In this document: piece after piece, positions 10,379 to 19,566 of the stretch
Position numbering within the stretch: the stretch's first letter is position 1
Layout: each line of letters starts with the position of its first letter
Source: Pseudomonas parasichuanensis
GTDB taxonomy: Bacteria; Pseudomonadota; Gammaproteobacteria; Pseudomonadales; Pseudomonadaceae
Reading direction: 5' to 3'
Length of the DNA stretch: 40,358 nt
Assembly (NCBI RefSeq): GCF_021601385.1
Contig: NZ_BQHO01000044.1
Coordinates: 1 to 40,358 of the forward strand
The notes under the pieces: model-generated
What the model saw: the letters and a program-made list of their open reading frames with translations, nothing else
The model's database searches: none
What the model was told of the DNA's origin: nothing
Position numbers and translations under genes: made by a program

Positions 10379-10924
10379 TCAGGGGAGTGGCGAGAAAGGG
10401 GTGCGCCCTTCGGCGTTCTGCAGTTCCAGCAGGTATTTGCGGAAGATTTGGCCGAGCACCTGGGTGGCATGCTCGAGCTCGTCGCGGGGCATCTGCTCGG
10501 TGACTTCGTCGGCCATGTCCAGTGCGTCTTCGGCACCGTTGACCGCCGCCATCTTCAGCAGGATGTAGGCCTGCACATTGTTGGCCTTGACCCCTTCGCC
10601 GTGGAAGAACATCGAACCGAGGCGATACTGCGACTGGGCGTGGCCCTGCAACGAAGCCTTCTCGAACCACTTGAGCGCTTTGTCGAGGTGGCGGGGGGTA
10701 CCGCTGTAGTAGAACTCGCCCAGCTCGTACTGTGCTTCGGCATCCCCGGCGTCCGCCGTTTGCTCGCAGGCCTTCAGGGCGCTCTCTTGATCCTCCGGCG
10801 CGGCATTCAGCGTGCAGCGGCCCGTCGCTGGAATCAGCAACGAGTTACCACCCTCTGCCAGGGCCAGCAGGGGCTGAAGAAGCAACAGGCAGCCCATGGT
10901 CAGGGCGCGGCCGGTGCGGTTCAT
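10379..10924 (-). CDS. Exported Sel1/TPR-repeat protein
   Basis: The 181-residue protein has a signal peptide (MNRTGRALTMGCLLLLQPLLALA, cleaved before EGG). It then has Sel1-like repeats: AGDAEAQYELGEFYYSG at about 60-76 and GHAQSQYRLGSMFFHGEGVKANNVQAY at about 95-121, followed by a helical tail. Sel1 repeats are protein-interaction scaffolds; the partner is unknown. The likely location is the periplasm. A candidate promoter and a perfect CRP/Vfr-type site lie upstream. In P. aeruginosa one or two small genes of unknown role also lie between hemL and miaB, so the gene is probably conserved. Confidence 0.85.
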   Translation of the reverse strand: MNRTGRALTMGCLLLLQPLLALAEGGNSLLIPATGRCTLNAAPEDQESALKACEQTADAGDAEAQYELGEFYYSGTPRHLDKALKWFEKASLQGHAQSQYRLGSMFFHGEGVKANNVQAYILLKMAAVNGAEDALDMADEVTEQMPRDELEHATQVLGQIFRKYLLELQNAEGRTPFSPLP

Positions 10925-10973
10925 GGGGATCGACTTACCTCTGCAAAGCTACGGCCAAGGTCTCTGGTGGCAC

Positions 10974-11003
10974 ATTATGGGATAAGCAGCGCCAACCTTA
11001 CAA
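10974..11003 (-). promoter_or_regulatory. Candidate sigma-70 promoter of the Sel1-repeat gene
   Basis: On the minus strand TTGTAA (11003-10998), an 18-bp spacer and CATAAT (10979-10974) lie about 50 bp upstream of the ATG at 10924. Both hexamers are close to consensus. No start site has been mapped. Confidence 0.45.
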
Positions 11004-11057
11004 AGTTTTACTCAGATTTCTGCAATGGTACGCCTTCGGGTAAGTGCGGTGTTGCGC

Positions 11058-11073
11058 TGTGACGCAGATCACA
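11058..11073. promoter_or_regulatory. Perfect CRP/Vfr-type site TGTGA-N6-TCACA
   Basis: TGTGACGCAGATCACA matches the CRP/Vfr consensus halves exactly. Its centre is about 98 bp upstream of the start expected from the candidate promoter at 10974-11003, which is near a class I activator distance. No other gene start lies near it: hemL ends on the other side. Occupancy by P. putida Crp is an inference. Confidence 0.5.
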
Positions 11074-11079
11074 ATCACT

Positions 11080-11132
11080 CCTGTGCCGGCCTCTTCGCGG
11101 GCAAATCGCAGCGGCGAAGAGGCCGGCACAGG
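11080..11132. repeat. Perfect 19-bp inverted repeat after hemL
   Basis: CCTGTGCCGGCCTCTTCGC at 11080-11098 is exactly complementary to 11114-11132 with a 15-nt loop. The motif is REP-like (CCGGCCTCTTCGCGGGCAA). It begins 8 bp beyond the hemL stop codon and probably shapes the hemL mRNA 3' end. No T-run is present. Confidence 0.7.
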
Positions 11133-11140
11133 CTCAGTTG

Positions 11141-12424
11141 TTACTTCAGCTTGGCAAACGCCCGCTCAGCCGCGTCCAGGGTGATCTGCAGCTCCTTGTC
11201 GCCGTGGGCGATGGAGGTGAAGCCCGCCTCGAACGCGCTCGGCGCCAGGTACACGCCGCCTTCGAGCATCAGGTGGAAGAAGCGCTTGAAGCGGTCCGCA
11301 TCGCTGGCCATTACGTCGTCGAAGGTGACGATGTCATCGGCGCCGCTGAAGTACAGGCCGAACATGGCGCCCGCCTGGGTGGTGACGAACGGGATGCCTG
11401 CGGCATCGGCGCGCTGCTGCAGGCCATCGAGCATGCGGCTGGTGAAGGCGGTGAGCTCGTCGTGGAAGCCCGGGCGGCTGATCAGCTTGAGGGTGGTGAG
11501 GCCCGCCGCCATGGCCAGCGGGTTACCCGACAGGGTCCCGGCCTGGTAGACCGGGCCGAGCGGGGCGATGCAACCCATGATTTCGCGCTTGCCGCCGAAG
11601 CAGCCGACCGGCATGCCGCCGCCGACGATCTTGCCGAAGGTCGACAGGTCGGGGGTGATGCCGTAGTAGCCCTGGGCACCGCCGAGGGACACGCGGAAAC
11701 CGGTCATCACTTCGTCGAAGATCAGCACCACGCCGTGCTTGTCGCACAGCGCGCGCAGGCCTTCGAGGAAGCCCGGCGCCGGCGGTACGCAGTTCATGTT
11801 GCCGGCCACCGGCTCGACGATGATGCAGGCTACGGTCTGGCCGACGTCGGCGAGGGTTTTCTCGACTGCGGCGATGTCGTTGAACGGCAGGGTCAGGGTG
11901 TGCTTGGCGAAGTCCGCCGGTACACCGGCCGAGCTCGGCACGCCCTGGGTCAGCAGGCCCGAGCCGGCCTTGACCAGCAGGCTGTCGGAGTGGCCGTGGT
12001 AGCAGCCTTCGAACTTGATGATGGCGTCACGGCCGGTGTAGCCACGGGCCAGGCGAATGGCGCTCATGGTGGCTTCGGTGCCGGAGCTGACCATGCGCAC
12101 CATTTCCATCGACGGCACGATCGAGCAGACCAGGTCGGCCATCTCGGTTTCCATGGCGGTCGGGGCGCCGTAGGACAGGCCGTGTTCCAACTGTTTACGG
12201 ACCGAGTCCAGCACGTCCGGGTGGGCGTGGCCGAGGATCATCGGGCCCCAGGAACCGACGTAGTCGACGTAGCGCTTGTCGTCTTCATCGATGACGTAGG
12301 CGCCTTCGGCGTGCTTGAAGAACAGCGGGGTGCCGCCGACGCTCTTGAAGGCGCGCACCGGCGAGTTGACGCCGCCGGGGATGTGCTTCTGGGCTTGGGC
12401 GAACAGGGCTTCGGAACGGGACAT
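11141..12424 (-). CDS. hemL: Glutamate-1-semialdehyde 2,1-aminomutase
   Basis: The 427-residue PLP enzyme converts glutamate-1-semialdehyde to 5-aminolevulinate in tetrapyrrole (haem) synthesis. Landmarks: N-terminus [51 protein letters not shown]; and the PLP-lysine motif [13 protein letters not shown] near residue 265. Length is exactly typical. The ATG at 12424 is preceded by GAGAGAAG. The reading frame stays open upstream through thiE in another frame, but that extension is spurious. It follows thiE by 17 bp in a thiD-thiE-hemL operon, an arrangement also seen in P. aeruginosa. Confidence 0.96.
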   Translation of the reverse strand: MSRSEALFAQAQKHIPGGVNSPVRAFKSVGGTPLFFKHAEGAYVIDEDDKRYVDYVGSWGPMILGHAHPDVLDSVRKQLEHGLSYGAPTAMETEMADLVCSIVPSMEMVRMVSSGTEATMSAIRLARGYTGRDAIIKFEGCYHGHSDSLLVKAGSGLLTQGVPSSAGVPADFAKHTLTLPFNDIAAVEKTLADVGQTVACIIVEPVAGNMNCVPPAPGFLEGLRALCDKHGVVLIFDEVMTGFRVSLGGAQGYYGITPDLSTFGKIVGGGMPVGCFGGKREIMGCIAPLGPVYQAGTLSGNPLAMAAGLTTLKLISRPGFHDELTAFTSRMLDGLQQRADAAGIPFVTTQAGAMFGLYFSGADDIVTFDDVMASDADRFKRFFHLMLEGGVYLAPSAFEAGFTSIAHGDKELQITLDAAERAFAKLK

Positions 12425-12441
12425 GGGATCTTCTCTCGAAA

Positions 12442-13065
12442 TCAGGAGGCGAACAGGGCGTTGAAGGCGCGGGCGCGGCGGGTGACTTCCTGCGCGCTGT
12501 CGGCACCGAACAGGCCGTGGATCACCGCCAGCAAGTCGGCGCCGTGGGCGACCAGCGGGGCGGCGTTGTCGAGGGTGATGCCGCCGATCACGGCGATCGG
12601 CAGCTTGACCTGGGCGCGGGCCTGCTCCAGCAGTTCGACGCTGGCGGCCGGTGCGCCCGGCTTGGTGACGGAATTGAAGAAGCGGCCGAAGGCGACGTAG
12701 TCGGCACCTTCTTTGGCGGCCTGCTGGGCAAGCTCGAGGCTGGCATGGCAGGTGGAGCCGATGATCGCCTGGCGGCCGAGCAGGGCGCGGGCTGGCGTGA
12801 GCGGGCCGTCGGTCTGGCCCAGGTGCACGCCGACGCCCAGGCGCGCGGCCAGCTCGGCGTCGTCGTTGATGATCAGCTGGGTGCCGTAGCGCTCGCACAG
12901 CTTCATCAGCGCTTCGGCCTCACGCAAGCGGCGGGCGGCATCGTCGCTCTTGTCGCGGTACTGCAACAGGCAGACGCCGCCTTCGAGTGCCGCTTCGACG
13001 TGGCTTAGGAAACGGCCGGCGAGCAGCTGGCTGTCGGTGATCGCATACAGACCGCAAAGCTTCAT
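12442..13065 (-). CDS. thiE: Thiamine-phosphate synthase
   Basis: The 207-residue TIM-barrel enzyme joins HMP-pyrophosphate and the thiazole phosphate to give thiamine monophosphate. Motifs: QYRDKS near residue 35, [21 protein letters not shown] near 66-86, [24 protein letters not shown] and AVIGGIT. Length fits. The ATG at 13065 has GAGG upstream. It lies 14 bp after thiD and 17 bp before hemL. No TPP riboswitch was recognised upstream of thiD. Confidence 0.96.
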   Translation of the reverse strand: MKLCGLYAITDSQLLAGRFLSHVEAALEGGVCLLQYRDKSDDAARRLREAEALMKLCERYGTQLIINDDAELAARLGVGVHLGQTDGPLTPARALLGRQAIIGSTCHASLELAQQAAKEGADYVAFGRFFNSVTKPGAPAASVELLEQARAQVKLPIAVIGGITLDNAAPLVAHGADLLAVIHGLFGADSAQEVTRRARAFNALFAS

Positions 13066-13079
13066 CGGGTGGCCTCGTG

Positions 13080-13877
13080 TCAGGAGCAGAAATCCAGGGG
13101 CAGGCGGCGCGGCACGTACTGGCCCTTGCCCAGTTGCTCGGCGTCGCGCAGGGTGCGCCAGGTGTAGTCCAGGGCGCTGCGCACGGCGCTTTGCAGTTGT
13201 TCGCCGAGGGCCAGGCGGCCGGCCAGGGCGCTGGCCAGGGTGCAACCCGAGCCGTGGTAGCTGCCGGGCAGGCGCTGGCAGGTCCAGGTGTGCTGCTGGC
13301 CATCGCGGCTGTACAGGCGGTTGTGGATTTCGTCTTCGTCGCCGTGGCCGCCGGTGATCAGCAGGTGCTCGACGAAGGGCAGCAGCTTGGCGGCGCACTC
13401 GTCGGCAGTGCCGTCCGGCAGCTCGGCGAGGATGCGGGCCTCGGGCAGGTTAGGGGTGGCGATGGTGGCCAGTGGCAGCAGGCGTTCGCGCAGCGCATAG
13501 CCAACCTCGTCCTTGCCCAGGCGGCCACCGCCGCCGGCGCGCAGCACCGGGTCGCAGACCAACGGCAAGTGCGGGTGGGCCTTGAGCAGTTCGGCCACGG
13601 TGTCGACCATTTCGATCGAGCCGAGCATACCCAGCTTGACCGAGGCCACGGTGGAATCGGCCAGCACGGCGTTGGCCTGGGCCAAAACCCACTCGCGGTC
13701 GAGCACGCGGAAGTCGGAAACGTTGACGGTATCCTGCACGGTCAGGGCGGTCACGGTTGGCGCTGCGTGACAGCCTTGGGCGATCAGGGCTTCGATATCT
13801 GCCTGCAGCCCGGCGCCACCACTTGGGTCGTGGCCGGAGAGACAGAGGACAACGGGGCGGGAGCTGTAGGTATTCAT
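13080..13877 (-). CDS. thiD: Hydroxymethylpyrimidine/phosphomethylpyrimidine kinase
   Basis: The 265-residue ribokinase-fold protein phosphorylates HMP and HMP-P in thiamine pyrimidine supply. It shows the [17 protein letters not shown] motif near the N-terminus, [15 protein letters not shown] mid-protein, and [17 protein letters not shown] near the C-terminus, the anion-hole region. I chose the ATG at 13877 ([17 protein letters not shown]), which gives the family-like start. It is the first gene of the thiD-thiE-hemL run and diverges from the LadS-like kinase across 264 bp. Confidence 0.94.
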   Translation of the reverse strand: MNTYSSRPVVLCLSGHDPSGGAGLQADIEALIAQGCHAAPTVTALTVQDTVNVSDFRVLDREWVLAQANAVLADSTVASVKLGMLGSIEMVDTVAELLKAHPHLPLVCDPVLRAGGGGRLGKDEVGYALRERLLPLATIATPNLPEARILAELPDGTADECAAKLLPFVEHLLITGGHGDEDEIHNRLYSRDGQQHTWTCQRLPGSYHGSGCTLASALAGRLALGEQLQSAVRSALDYTWRTLRDAEQLGKGQYVPRRLPLDFCS

Positions 13878-14141
13878 GGTCGGCGAGCTTATCACCAAAC
13901 CTTTTTGTGCGGATCGATCGCTGCGCAAGATTTGCTGATCGAACGGTCAAATTGCTCAGGCTGTTTAATCTGTAATGCGCGTGCTAGAGCTGTTTCGTGC
14001 AAATTCGCGGTGGCCTCTGGCCTTGCTGGAAAGCTATGCTAGAGTGCTCGGATAATTCGATCAACGGACACTGCCGGATCACGTCGTCTCAAAGGGAAGG
14101 GAGGCAACGCGACGGGAACGGACAGGCCATGCTGGGGCTGT

Positions 14142-16133
14142 ATGCGCTATTTGCTGATTGTGCTTCTGGGCTGCTTGCCCCTGTTTGCCGGGGCGGTCGA
14201 ATTCGACGCCAGCACCGGGCGGCTGCCACTGGGCAGGTTCATGCAGGTCTACGAGGACCACGACGGCAGCGCCAGTATCGGCCAGGTCAGCGCGCCGGCG
14301 TTTGCCAGCCGTTTCCAGGCGCACCCGCAGGAGGTGCTCAATGCCGGCTACTCGACCTCGGTGTTCTGGTTGCGGATCGACCTGAACTACGCCGCCCCCC
14401 CTTCCGCCGCGCCGCGCCAATGGTTGCTGGAGCTGGCCTACCCGCCGCTGGACCACCTCGAACTCTACCTGCCGGACGCCCAAGGGGTATTTCGCCTGGC
14501 CCAGCGTACCGGCGACGCGCTGCCCTATGCCAGCCGGCAGATTCGCCAGAACAACTACCTGTTCGAGCTGCCGCTGAAACCCGGGCAGGCGACCACCGCC
14601 TACCTGCGCCTGCACAGCCAGGGTTCGATCCAGGCGCCGCTGACGCTGTGGTCGACCCAGGCCTACCTCGAAGACCAGCCCACCCGCCTGTATGTGCTGG
14701 GCATGATCTATGGCGTGCTGCTGGTGATGCTGGTCTACAACCTGTTCATCTACCTCAGCGTGCGCGATGTCAGTTACCTCTACTACATCCTCTACATCGC
14801 CTCGTTCGGCTTGTACCAGGTGTCGGTCAACGGCGCCGGTATCGCCTACTTCTGGCCCGACAGCCCGTGGTGGGCGAATGCCGCGACGCCCTTGTTCATT
14901 GGCGCCGCCGGCCTGTTCGGCTGCCAGTTCGCCCGCCATTTCCTGCAACTGGGCCGGCTCAGCCGAGGTTTCGACCGCCTGTTGATGGCGCTGATGGCGG
15001 GTGGTGCGCTGGTCATGGTGCTGGCGGTGACCCTGCGCTACGGCATCGCGCTGCGCATGGCCACGGTGCTGGCGCTGTTGTTCACCGTGAGTATTTTCAG
15101 CGCGGGCCTGTATGCCTGGTGGCAGGGGCTGAGGGTGGCGCGCTGGTTCATCATCGCCTGGACCGCCTTCCTGCTGGGCGGGCTGGTCAACACCCTGATG
15201 GTGCTGGGCTACCTGCCCAACGTGTTCCTCACCATGTACGCCAGCCAGCTGGGTTCGGCGCTGGAAGTGGCGTTGCTGTCACTGGCCCTGGCCGACCGCA
15301 TCAACAGCCTGCGCGAGCAACAGGCCCAGGCCCTGCGCGAGACCGGGCGCACCCTTGAGCAACTGAACCAGCAACTGGCCCACAGCAATCGCTTGAAGGA
15401 CGAGTTCCTCGCCACCGTTACCCACGAGCTGCGTACCCCGATGAACGGTGTGATCGGCTCGTTGGAACTGCTGCACACCTTGCCCATGAGCGCCGAGCAG
15501 GCCCAGTACCACCGCACGGCCGCCGGCTCCGCCCAGGACATGATGGCCATGGTCGACGACATCCTCATCCTTACCGAGCTGCAGGCCGGCCGCCTGCGCA
15601 ACCACGGTGTGCCGTTCAGCCTGCGCCGCCTGCTGCAGGAGCTGCGTGCCGGTTACGCCGGGCAGGCATTGGCCAAGGGGCTGTACCTGACCCTGGATAT
15701 CCCCGCCGACGTGCCCGACAGCCTGGTGGGCGATGCGCAGAAGCTCGCCCGCTGCCTGGCCTGCCTGGTGGACAACGGCCTCAAGTTCACCCATCAGGGC
15801 GGCGTGACCGTGCAGGTGCGTGGCCGGCGAATCGGGCCCGACCGGCTGGCGCTGAGCCTGACCGTCAGCGACAGCGGCATCGGTTTCGAAGACCTCGACC
15901 AGGCTGTGCTGTACCAGCGCTTCTTCCAGGTCGATGGCTCGATGACCCGCCGCTACGGTGGCCTGGGCATCGGCCTGTCGATCTGCCGCCAGCTGGGCGA
16001 GTTGGTGGGCGCGCAGCTGGCGCACGAGTCTACCCTGGGGCTGGGCAGCCGCTTCGAGCTGAGCCTGACCCTGGCCGTGGCGCAGGTGCAGGTGACCTCC
16101 AGCCGGGCGACGACAGGGCGCAGGCGCTATTGA
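14142..16133 (+). CDS. LadS-like 7TMR-DISM sensor histidine kinase, without receiver domain
   Basis: The 663-residue protein has a signal peptide (MRYLLIVLLGCLPLFAGA), a periplasmic 7TMR-DISMED2 domain (about 25-165), seven membrane segments (about 183-395) and a short coiled linker. A HisKA domain follows with H428 in VTHELRTPMNGV, and an HATPase with N-box LVDNGLKF near 545, DSGIGF and GGLGIGLSI. LadS in P. aeruginosa, at the same place beside thiD, modulates GacS-GacA-RsmYZ signalling and carries a C-terminal receiver. Here the protein stops right after the HATPase (SRATTGRRRY), so no receiver is present. It probably signals by trans-phosphorylation or kinase-kinase contact. Confidence 0.9.
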   Translation: MRYLLIVLLGCLPLFAGAVEFDASTGRLPLGRFMQVYEDHDGSASIGQVSAPAFASRFQAHPQEVLNAGYSTSVFWLRIDLNYAAPPSAAPRQWLLELAYPPLDHLELYLPDAQGVFRLAQRTGDALPYASRQIRQNNYLFELPLKPGQATTAYLRLHSQGSIQAPLTLWSTQAYLEDQPTRLYVLGMIYGVLLVMLVYNLFIYLSVRDVSYLYYILYIASFGLYQVSVNGAGIAYFWPDSPWWANAATPLFIGAAGLFGCQFARHFLQLGRLSRGFDRLLMALMAGGALVMVLAVTLRYGIALRMATVLALLFTVSIFSAGLYAWWQGLRVARWFIIAWTAFLLGGLVNTLMVLGYLPNVFLTMYASQLGSALEVALLSLALADRINSLREQQAQALRETGRTLEQLNQQLAHSNRLKDEFLATVTHELRTPMNGVIGSLELLHTLPMSAEQAQYHRTAAGSAQDMMAMVDDILILTELQAGRLRNHGVPFSLRRLLQELRAGYAGQALAKGLYLTLDIPADVPDSLVGDAQKLARCLACLVDNGLKFTHQGGVTVQVRGRRIGPDRLALSLTVSDSGIGFEDLDQAVLYQRFFQVDGSMTRRYGGLGIGLSICRQLGELVGAQLAHESTLGLGSRFELSLTLAVAQVQVTSSRATTGRRRY

Positions 16134-16241
16134 TGTGGGGTGACCATTGATCTGCTCATCGGCAGTTTTGTCACTTTGACTGTGCGGGCTGCGGTGCTTC
16201 ACTGGGTTTTTCAGGCATGAGCGGATCCAGGAGGCCCCCCG

Positions 16242-17894
16242 ATGAACCTGCACCAGTTCGCCGAAACCCACGAAGTCACCAACCAGCCGCCGCCCCTCGA
16301 CGGCGCCAATCTGTACCGCCTCGACCAGCCCCTGCAGGAGTGGTCGCGGCGCTTCGGTGCCGGCTGGGCCGAGTCGCGGATCGACGCCTACGGGGCGCTG
16401 GCCGGTGGCCCGCTGATGGCCGCCGGATTTCTTGCCAACGCGCACAAACCCGAGTTCAGCAGCCATGATCGGTACGGCCACCGGGTGGACCTGGTGGAGT
16501 TCCATCCCGCCTACCACGAGCTGATGCGCACCGCGGTCGAGCACGGCCTGCCCTCGCTGCCCTGGGCTGAGCCGCGCGCGGGCGCCCATGTGGCGCGGGC
16601 CTCCATGACCTACCTGCACAGCCAGGCCGAAGCCGGCACCGGCTGCCCGCTGACCATGACCTTCGCCGCCGTGCCGGCGCTGCGCCTGCAACCAGAGCTG
16701 GCCAGCTACTGGCTGCCGAAGATCCTCGCCCGCGAGTACGACCCGCGCAATGTTGGCGACCGGCACAAGGCCGGGGTGACCATCGGCATGGCCATGACCG
16801 AGAAGCAGGGCGGCACCGATGTGCGAGCCAACACGACCCGCGCCTACCCTGTTGGCCAGCCTGGCCCGGGCCAGGCCTATGAGCTGGTGGGGCACAAGTG
16901 GTTCTGCTCGGCGCCCATGTGCGACGCCTTTCTTACCCTGGCCCAGACCGACAAGGGCCTGAGCTGCTTCCTGCTGCCGCGCCACCGCCCGGACGACCAG
17001 CGCAACCAGTTCTATATCCAGCGCCTGAAGAACAAGCTCGGCAACTGCTCCAATGCCTCCAGCGAAGTGGAGTTCCGTGGCGCCCTGGCCTGGATGATCG
17101 GCGAGGAGGGCCGGGGTGTGCCGACCATCATCGAGATGGTGGCCATGACCCGCTTCGATTGCATGGTTGGTTCCAGCGCGCTGATGCGCCAGGCGCTGAC
17201 CCAGGCCGCCCACCACTGCGCCCACCGCAAGGTCGGCGGGCGGGTGCTGAGCGAGCAGCCGCTGATGCAGAACGTGCTCGCCGACCTGGCCCTGGAGAGC
17301 GAAGCGGCGCTGGCCCTGAGCCTGCGCATGGGCCAGGCCCTGGAGCAGCTCGACGACCCGCAGCAGGCGCATTTCGCCCGCCTGGTGACGGCAGTGGGCA
17401 AGTACTGGATCTGCAAGCGTGCGCCGGGGATGATCAACGAGGCCGCCGAGTGCCTGGGCGGCGCCGGTTATGTCGAGGACAGCATCCTGCCGCGGTTGTA
17501 CCGCGAGGCGCCGGTCAACTCGACCTGGGAGGGGTCCGGCAACGTACAGTGCCTGGACGTGCTGCGGGCGCTGTCGAAGGAGCCGGGTGTGCTGGATGCG
17601 CTGTTCATCGAGCTGGGCGATGGGCATGGCGATCCGCGCCTGGCGGCGTTCATCGGCAACCTCAAAGGGGCATTTGCCGATACCGGTGACATTCAGTACC
17701 GGGCGCGCCAACTGACCGAAGACATTGCCGTGGCGTTGCAGGCCAGGCTGCTGCTCGAAGCGGGGAACGCGACGGTCAGCGATGCCTTCATCGCCAGCCG
17801 CCTGGGTGGCGGTGGGCGGGTGTATGGCGCATTGCCGCGCGGGGTGGATGCGCAGGCGCTGGTGGCGCGGGCGACGCCGGTCTGGGCCGTGTAG
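16242..17894 (+). CDS. aidB: AidB-like acyl-CoA dehydrogenase family protein
   Basis: The 550-residue protein matches E. coli AidB throughout: NQPPPLDGANLY near the start, CPLTMTFAAVP, GMAMTEKQGGTDVRANTTRA, VGHKWFCSAP, KLGNCSNASSEVEF, MTRFDCMVGS and YREAPVNSTWEGSGN with the catalytic-type glutamate at 430. AidB is a FAD-binding, DNA-associating member of the acyl-CoA dehydrogenases linked to the adaptive response to alkylation. Weak isovaleryl-CoA dehydrogenase activity has been reported. The start has GGAGG 8 nt upstream. A REP pair follows the stop. Its true substrate is uncertain. Confidence 0.9.
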   Translation: MNLHQFAETHEVTNQPPPLDGANLYRLDQPLQEWSRRFGAGWAESRIDAYGALAGGPLMAAGFLANAHKPEFSSHDRYGHRVDLVEFHPAYHELMRTAVEHGLPSLPWAEPRAGAHVARASMTYLHSQAEAGTGCPLTMTFAAVPALRLQPELASYWLPKILAREYDPRNVGDRHKAGVTIGMAMTEKQGGTDVRANTTRAYPVGQPGPGQAYELVGHKWFCSAPMCDAFLTLAQTDKGLSCFLLPRHRPDDQRNQFYIQRLKNKLGNCSNASSEVEFRGALAWMIGEEGRGVPTIIEMVAMTRFDCMVGSSALMRQALTQAAHHCAHRKVGGRVLSEQPLMQNVLADLALESEAALALSLRMGQALEQLDDPQQAHFARLVTAVGKYWICKRAPGMINEAAECLGGAGYVEDSILPRLYREAPVNSTWEGSGNVQCLDVLRALSKEPGVLDALFIELGDGHGDPRLAAFIGNLKGAFADTGDIQYRARQLTEDIAVALQARLLLEAGNATVSDAFIASRLGGGGRVYGALPRGVDAQALVARATPVWAV

Positions 17895-18006
17895 GAGCGG
17901 CCTTGTGCCGCGAAAGGGCCGCAACGCGGCCCCAGGATATCTGCCCGGTGAAAGAATGCTGGGGCTGCTTTGCAGCCCTTTCGCGGCACAAGGCTGCTCC
18001 TGCAAG
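17891..18006. repeat. REP pair between aidB and amn
   Basis: Unit one reads GTAGGAGCGGCCTTGTGCCG with CGAAAGGGCC; unit two is its inverted partner (CCCTTTCGCGGCACAAGG, then CTGCTCCTGCA). The first unit overlaps the aidB stop codon. This is the 'GCGGCCTTGTGCCGCGAAAGGG' REP type, found again at 24211 and 32804. Confidence 0.85.
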
Positions 18007-18096
18007 GGATTGCGCAGCAGCGACACGCGGGGATGTATTTGCCACTGAACGCAGGCAAGATGCTGAACATGCATGTCAGAAGACAGGAAGCCCAGC

Positions 18097-19560
18097 GTGA
18101 GCCAAGCGTTTGAAGTCGTTGATACCCCCGAACAGGCCGTCGACCGTCTGGCGGCCCTCCACGAACAAGCCACTGGCGCCCTGAGCCAGGCCCTCAAGCG
18201 CTACCTCAAGGACCGCACCGAGCCGGGCCAGGACGAGCGTGCGCTGTTCCGCTACCCGGCCTTGCGCCTGACTTACTTCAGCCAGGGTGAAGTCGCCGCC
18301 ACCACCCGCGCCTATGCCAAGGTCCAGGTGGCCGGCACCTACAGTGTCACCGTCACCCAGCCCGCCGCGTTCCGTGGTTACCTGCTGGAGCAATTGCGGC
18401 CATTGATGCACGACTACACCGTGACCGTGGAAGTCGGTGTCAGCGAACAGAACATCCCGTACCCCTATGTGGTCGACCAGGGCGATGAACTGGCCGGCAG
18501 CGGCATCACCGCCGCGCAGCTGGCACGGGTGTTCCCCAGCACCGACCTGTCGGCGGCCACCGACAACATCGCCGACGGCCTGTACGACTGGGAAAGCGCC
18601 GAGACGCTGCCACTGGCGCTGTTCGACGCCGCCCGTGTCGACTTCTCGCTGCGCCGCCTGGTGCACTACACCGGCAGCGACTGGCGGCACATGCAGCCGT
18701 GGATCCTGCTGACCAACTACCACCGCTACGTCGACCAGTTCATCAGCCATGGCCTCGAGCAGTTGCGCCAGGACCCACGCTTCGTGCGCATGGTCCTGCC
18801 GGGCAACGTGATCATCGAAAAAGGCATGGACAACGGCGAAGCCCAGGCCCTGGTGGCCAGCGTGGTCTGGCACCGCTACCAGATGCCGGCCTACCACCTG
18901 ATCGCCGCCGATGGCGATGGCGTCACCCTGGTCAATATCGGTGTCGGCCCGTCCAACGCCAAGAACATCACCGACCACCTGGCCGTGCTGCGCCCGCATT
19001 GCTGGCTGATGATCGGCCACTGTGGCGGCCTGCGTCAGTCGCAGACCATCGGCGACTACGTGCTGGCCCACGCCTACATGCGCCGTGACGGCATCCTCGA
19101 CCGCGTGGTGCCGCCGAACATCCCGATCCCGGCCCTGGCCGAAGTGCAGCTGGCGCTGCAGGAAGCGGCGGCGCAGGTGACCGGCGAGCGTGGCGAGGAG
19201 CTCAAGAAGCGCCTGCGCACCGGCACCGTGCTCACCTATGACGACCGCAACTGGGAGCTGCGCTGGGCCCAGGAGCGTCCGCTGATCAACCTGTCGCGCG
19301 CCGTGGCGGTGGACATGGAAAGCGGCACTATCGCAGCCCAGGGCTACCGGCTGCGGGTGCCGTACGGCACCTTGCTGTGCGTATCCGACAAACCGCTGCA
19401 CAGCGAGATCAAGCTGCCCGGGTCGGCCAACGCCTTCTACAACCGTGCGGTCAGTCAGCACCTGAAGATCGGTATCGCTGCCCTCGACCTGCTGCGTACC
19501 GAGCTCAACTCGCTGCACTCGCGTAAACTGCGCAGCTTCGATGAGCCGCCGTTCCGCTGA
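18097..19560 (+). CDS. amn: AMP nucleosidase
   Basis: The 487-residue enzyme splits AMP to adenine and ribose-5-phosphate. Landmarks include VEVGVSEQNIPYPYVVDQGDEL, GNVIIEKGMDNGEAQALV, VNIGVGPSNAKNITDHLAVLRPHCWLMIGHCGGLR and AVDMESGTIAAQGYR, where the last two parts form the nucleoside phosphorylase-like catalytic domain. I chose GTG at 18097 (MSQAFEVVDTPEQAV) because AGGAAG lies six nt upstream. An ATG at 18073 would add eight residues but lacks a ribosome site. Length matches E. coli Amn. It is followed by rluE after 6 bp, so the two are probably cotranscribed. Confidence 0.93.
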   Translation: MSQAFEVVDTPEQAVDRLAALHEQATGALSQALKRYLKDRTEPGQDERALFRYPALRLTYFSQGEVAATTRAYAKVQVAGTYSVTVTQPAAFRGYLLEQLRPLMHDYTVTVEVGVSEQNIPYPYVVDQGDELAGSGITAAQLARVFPSTDLSAATDNIADGLYDWESAETLPLALFDAARVDFSLRRLVHYTGSDWRHMQPWILLTNYHRYVDQFISHGLEQLRQDPRFVRMVLPGNVIIEKGMDNGEAQALVASVVWHRYQMPAYHLIAADGDGVTLVNIGVGPSNAKNITDHLAVLRPHCWLMIGHCGGLRQSQTIGDYVLAHAYMRRDGILDRVVPPNIPIPALAEVQLALQEAAAQVTGERGEELKKRLRTGTVLTYDDRNWELRWAQERPLINLSRAVAVDMESGTIAAQGYRLRVPYGTLLCVSDKPLHSEIKLPGSANAFYNRAVSQHLKIGIAALDLLRTELNSLHSRKLRSFDEPPFR

Positions 19561-19566
19561 GGATCC

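Noticed and set aside
12425-12898. N-terminal extension of hemL
   Set aside because: The frame is open upstream but runs through thiE in another frame; HemL has a canonical start at 12424 with a ribosome site.
13878-14141. TPP riboswitch upstream of thiD
   Set aside because: I looked for the conserved TPP-aptamer cores and did not find them; thiD has only a short leader here.
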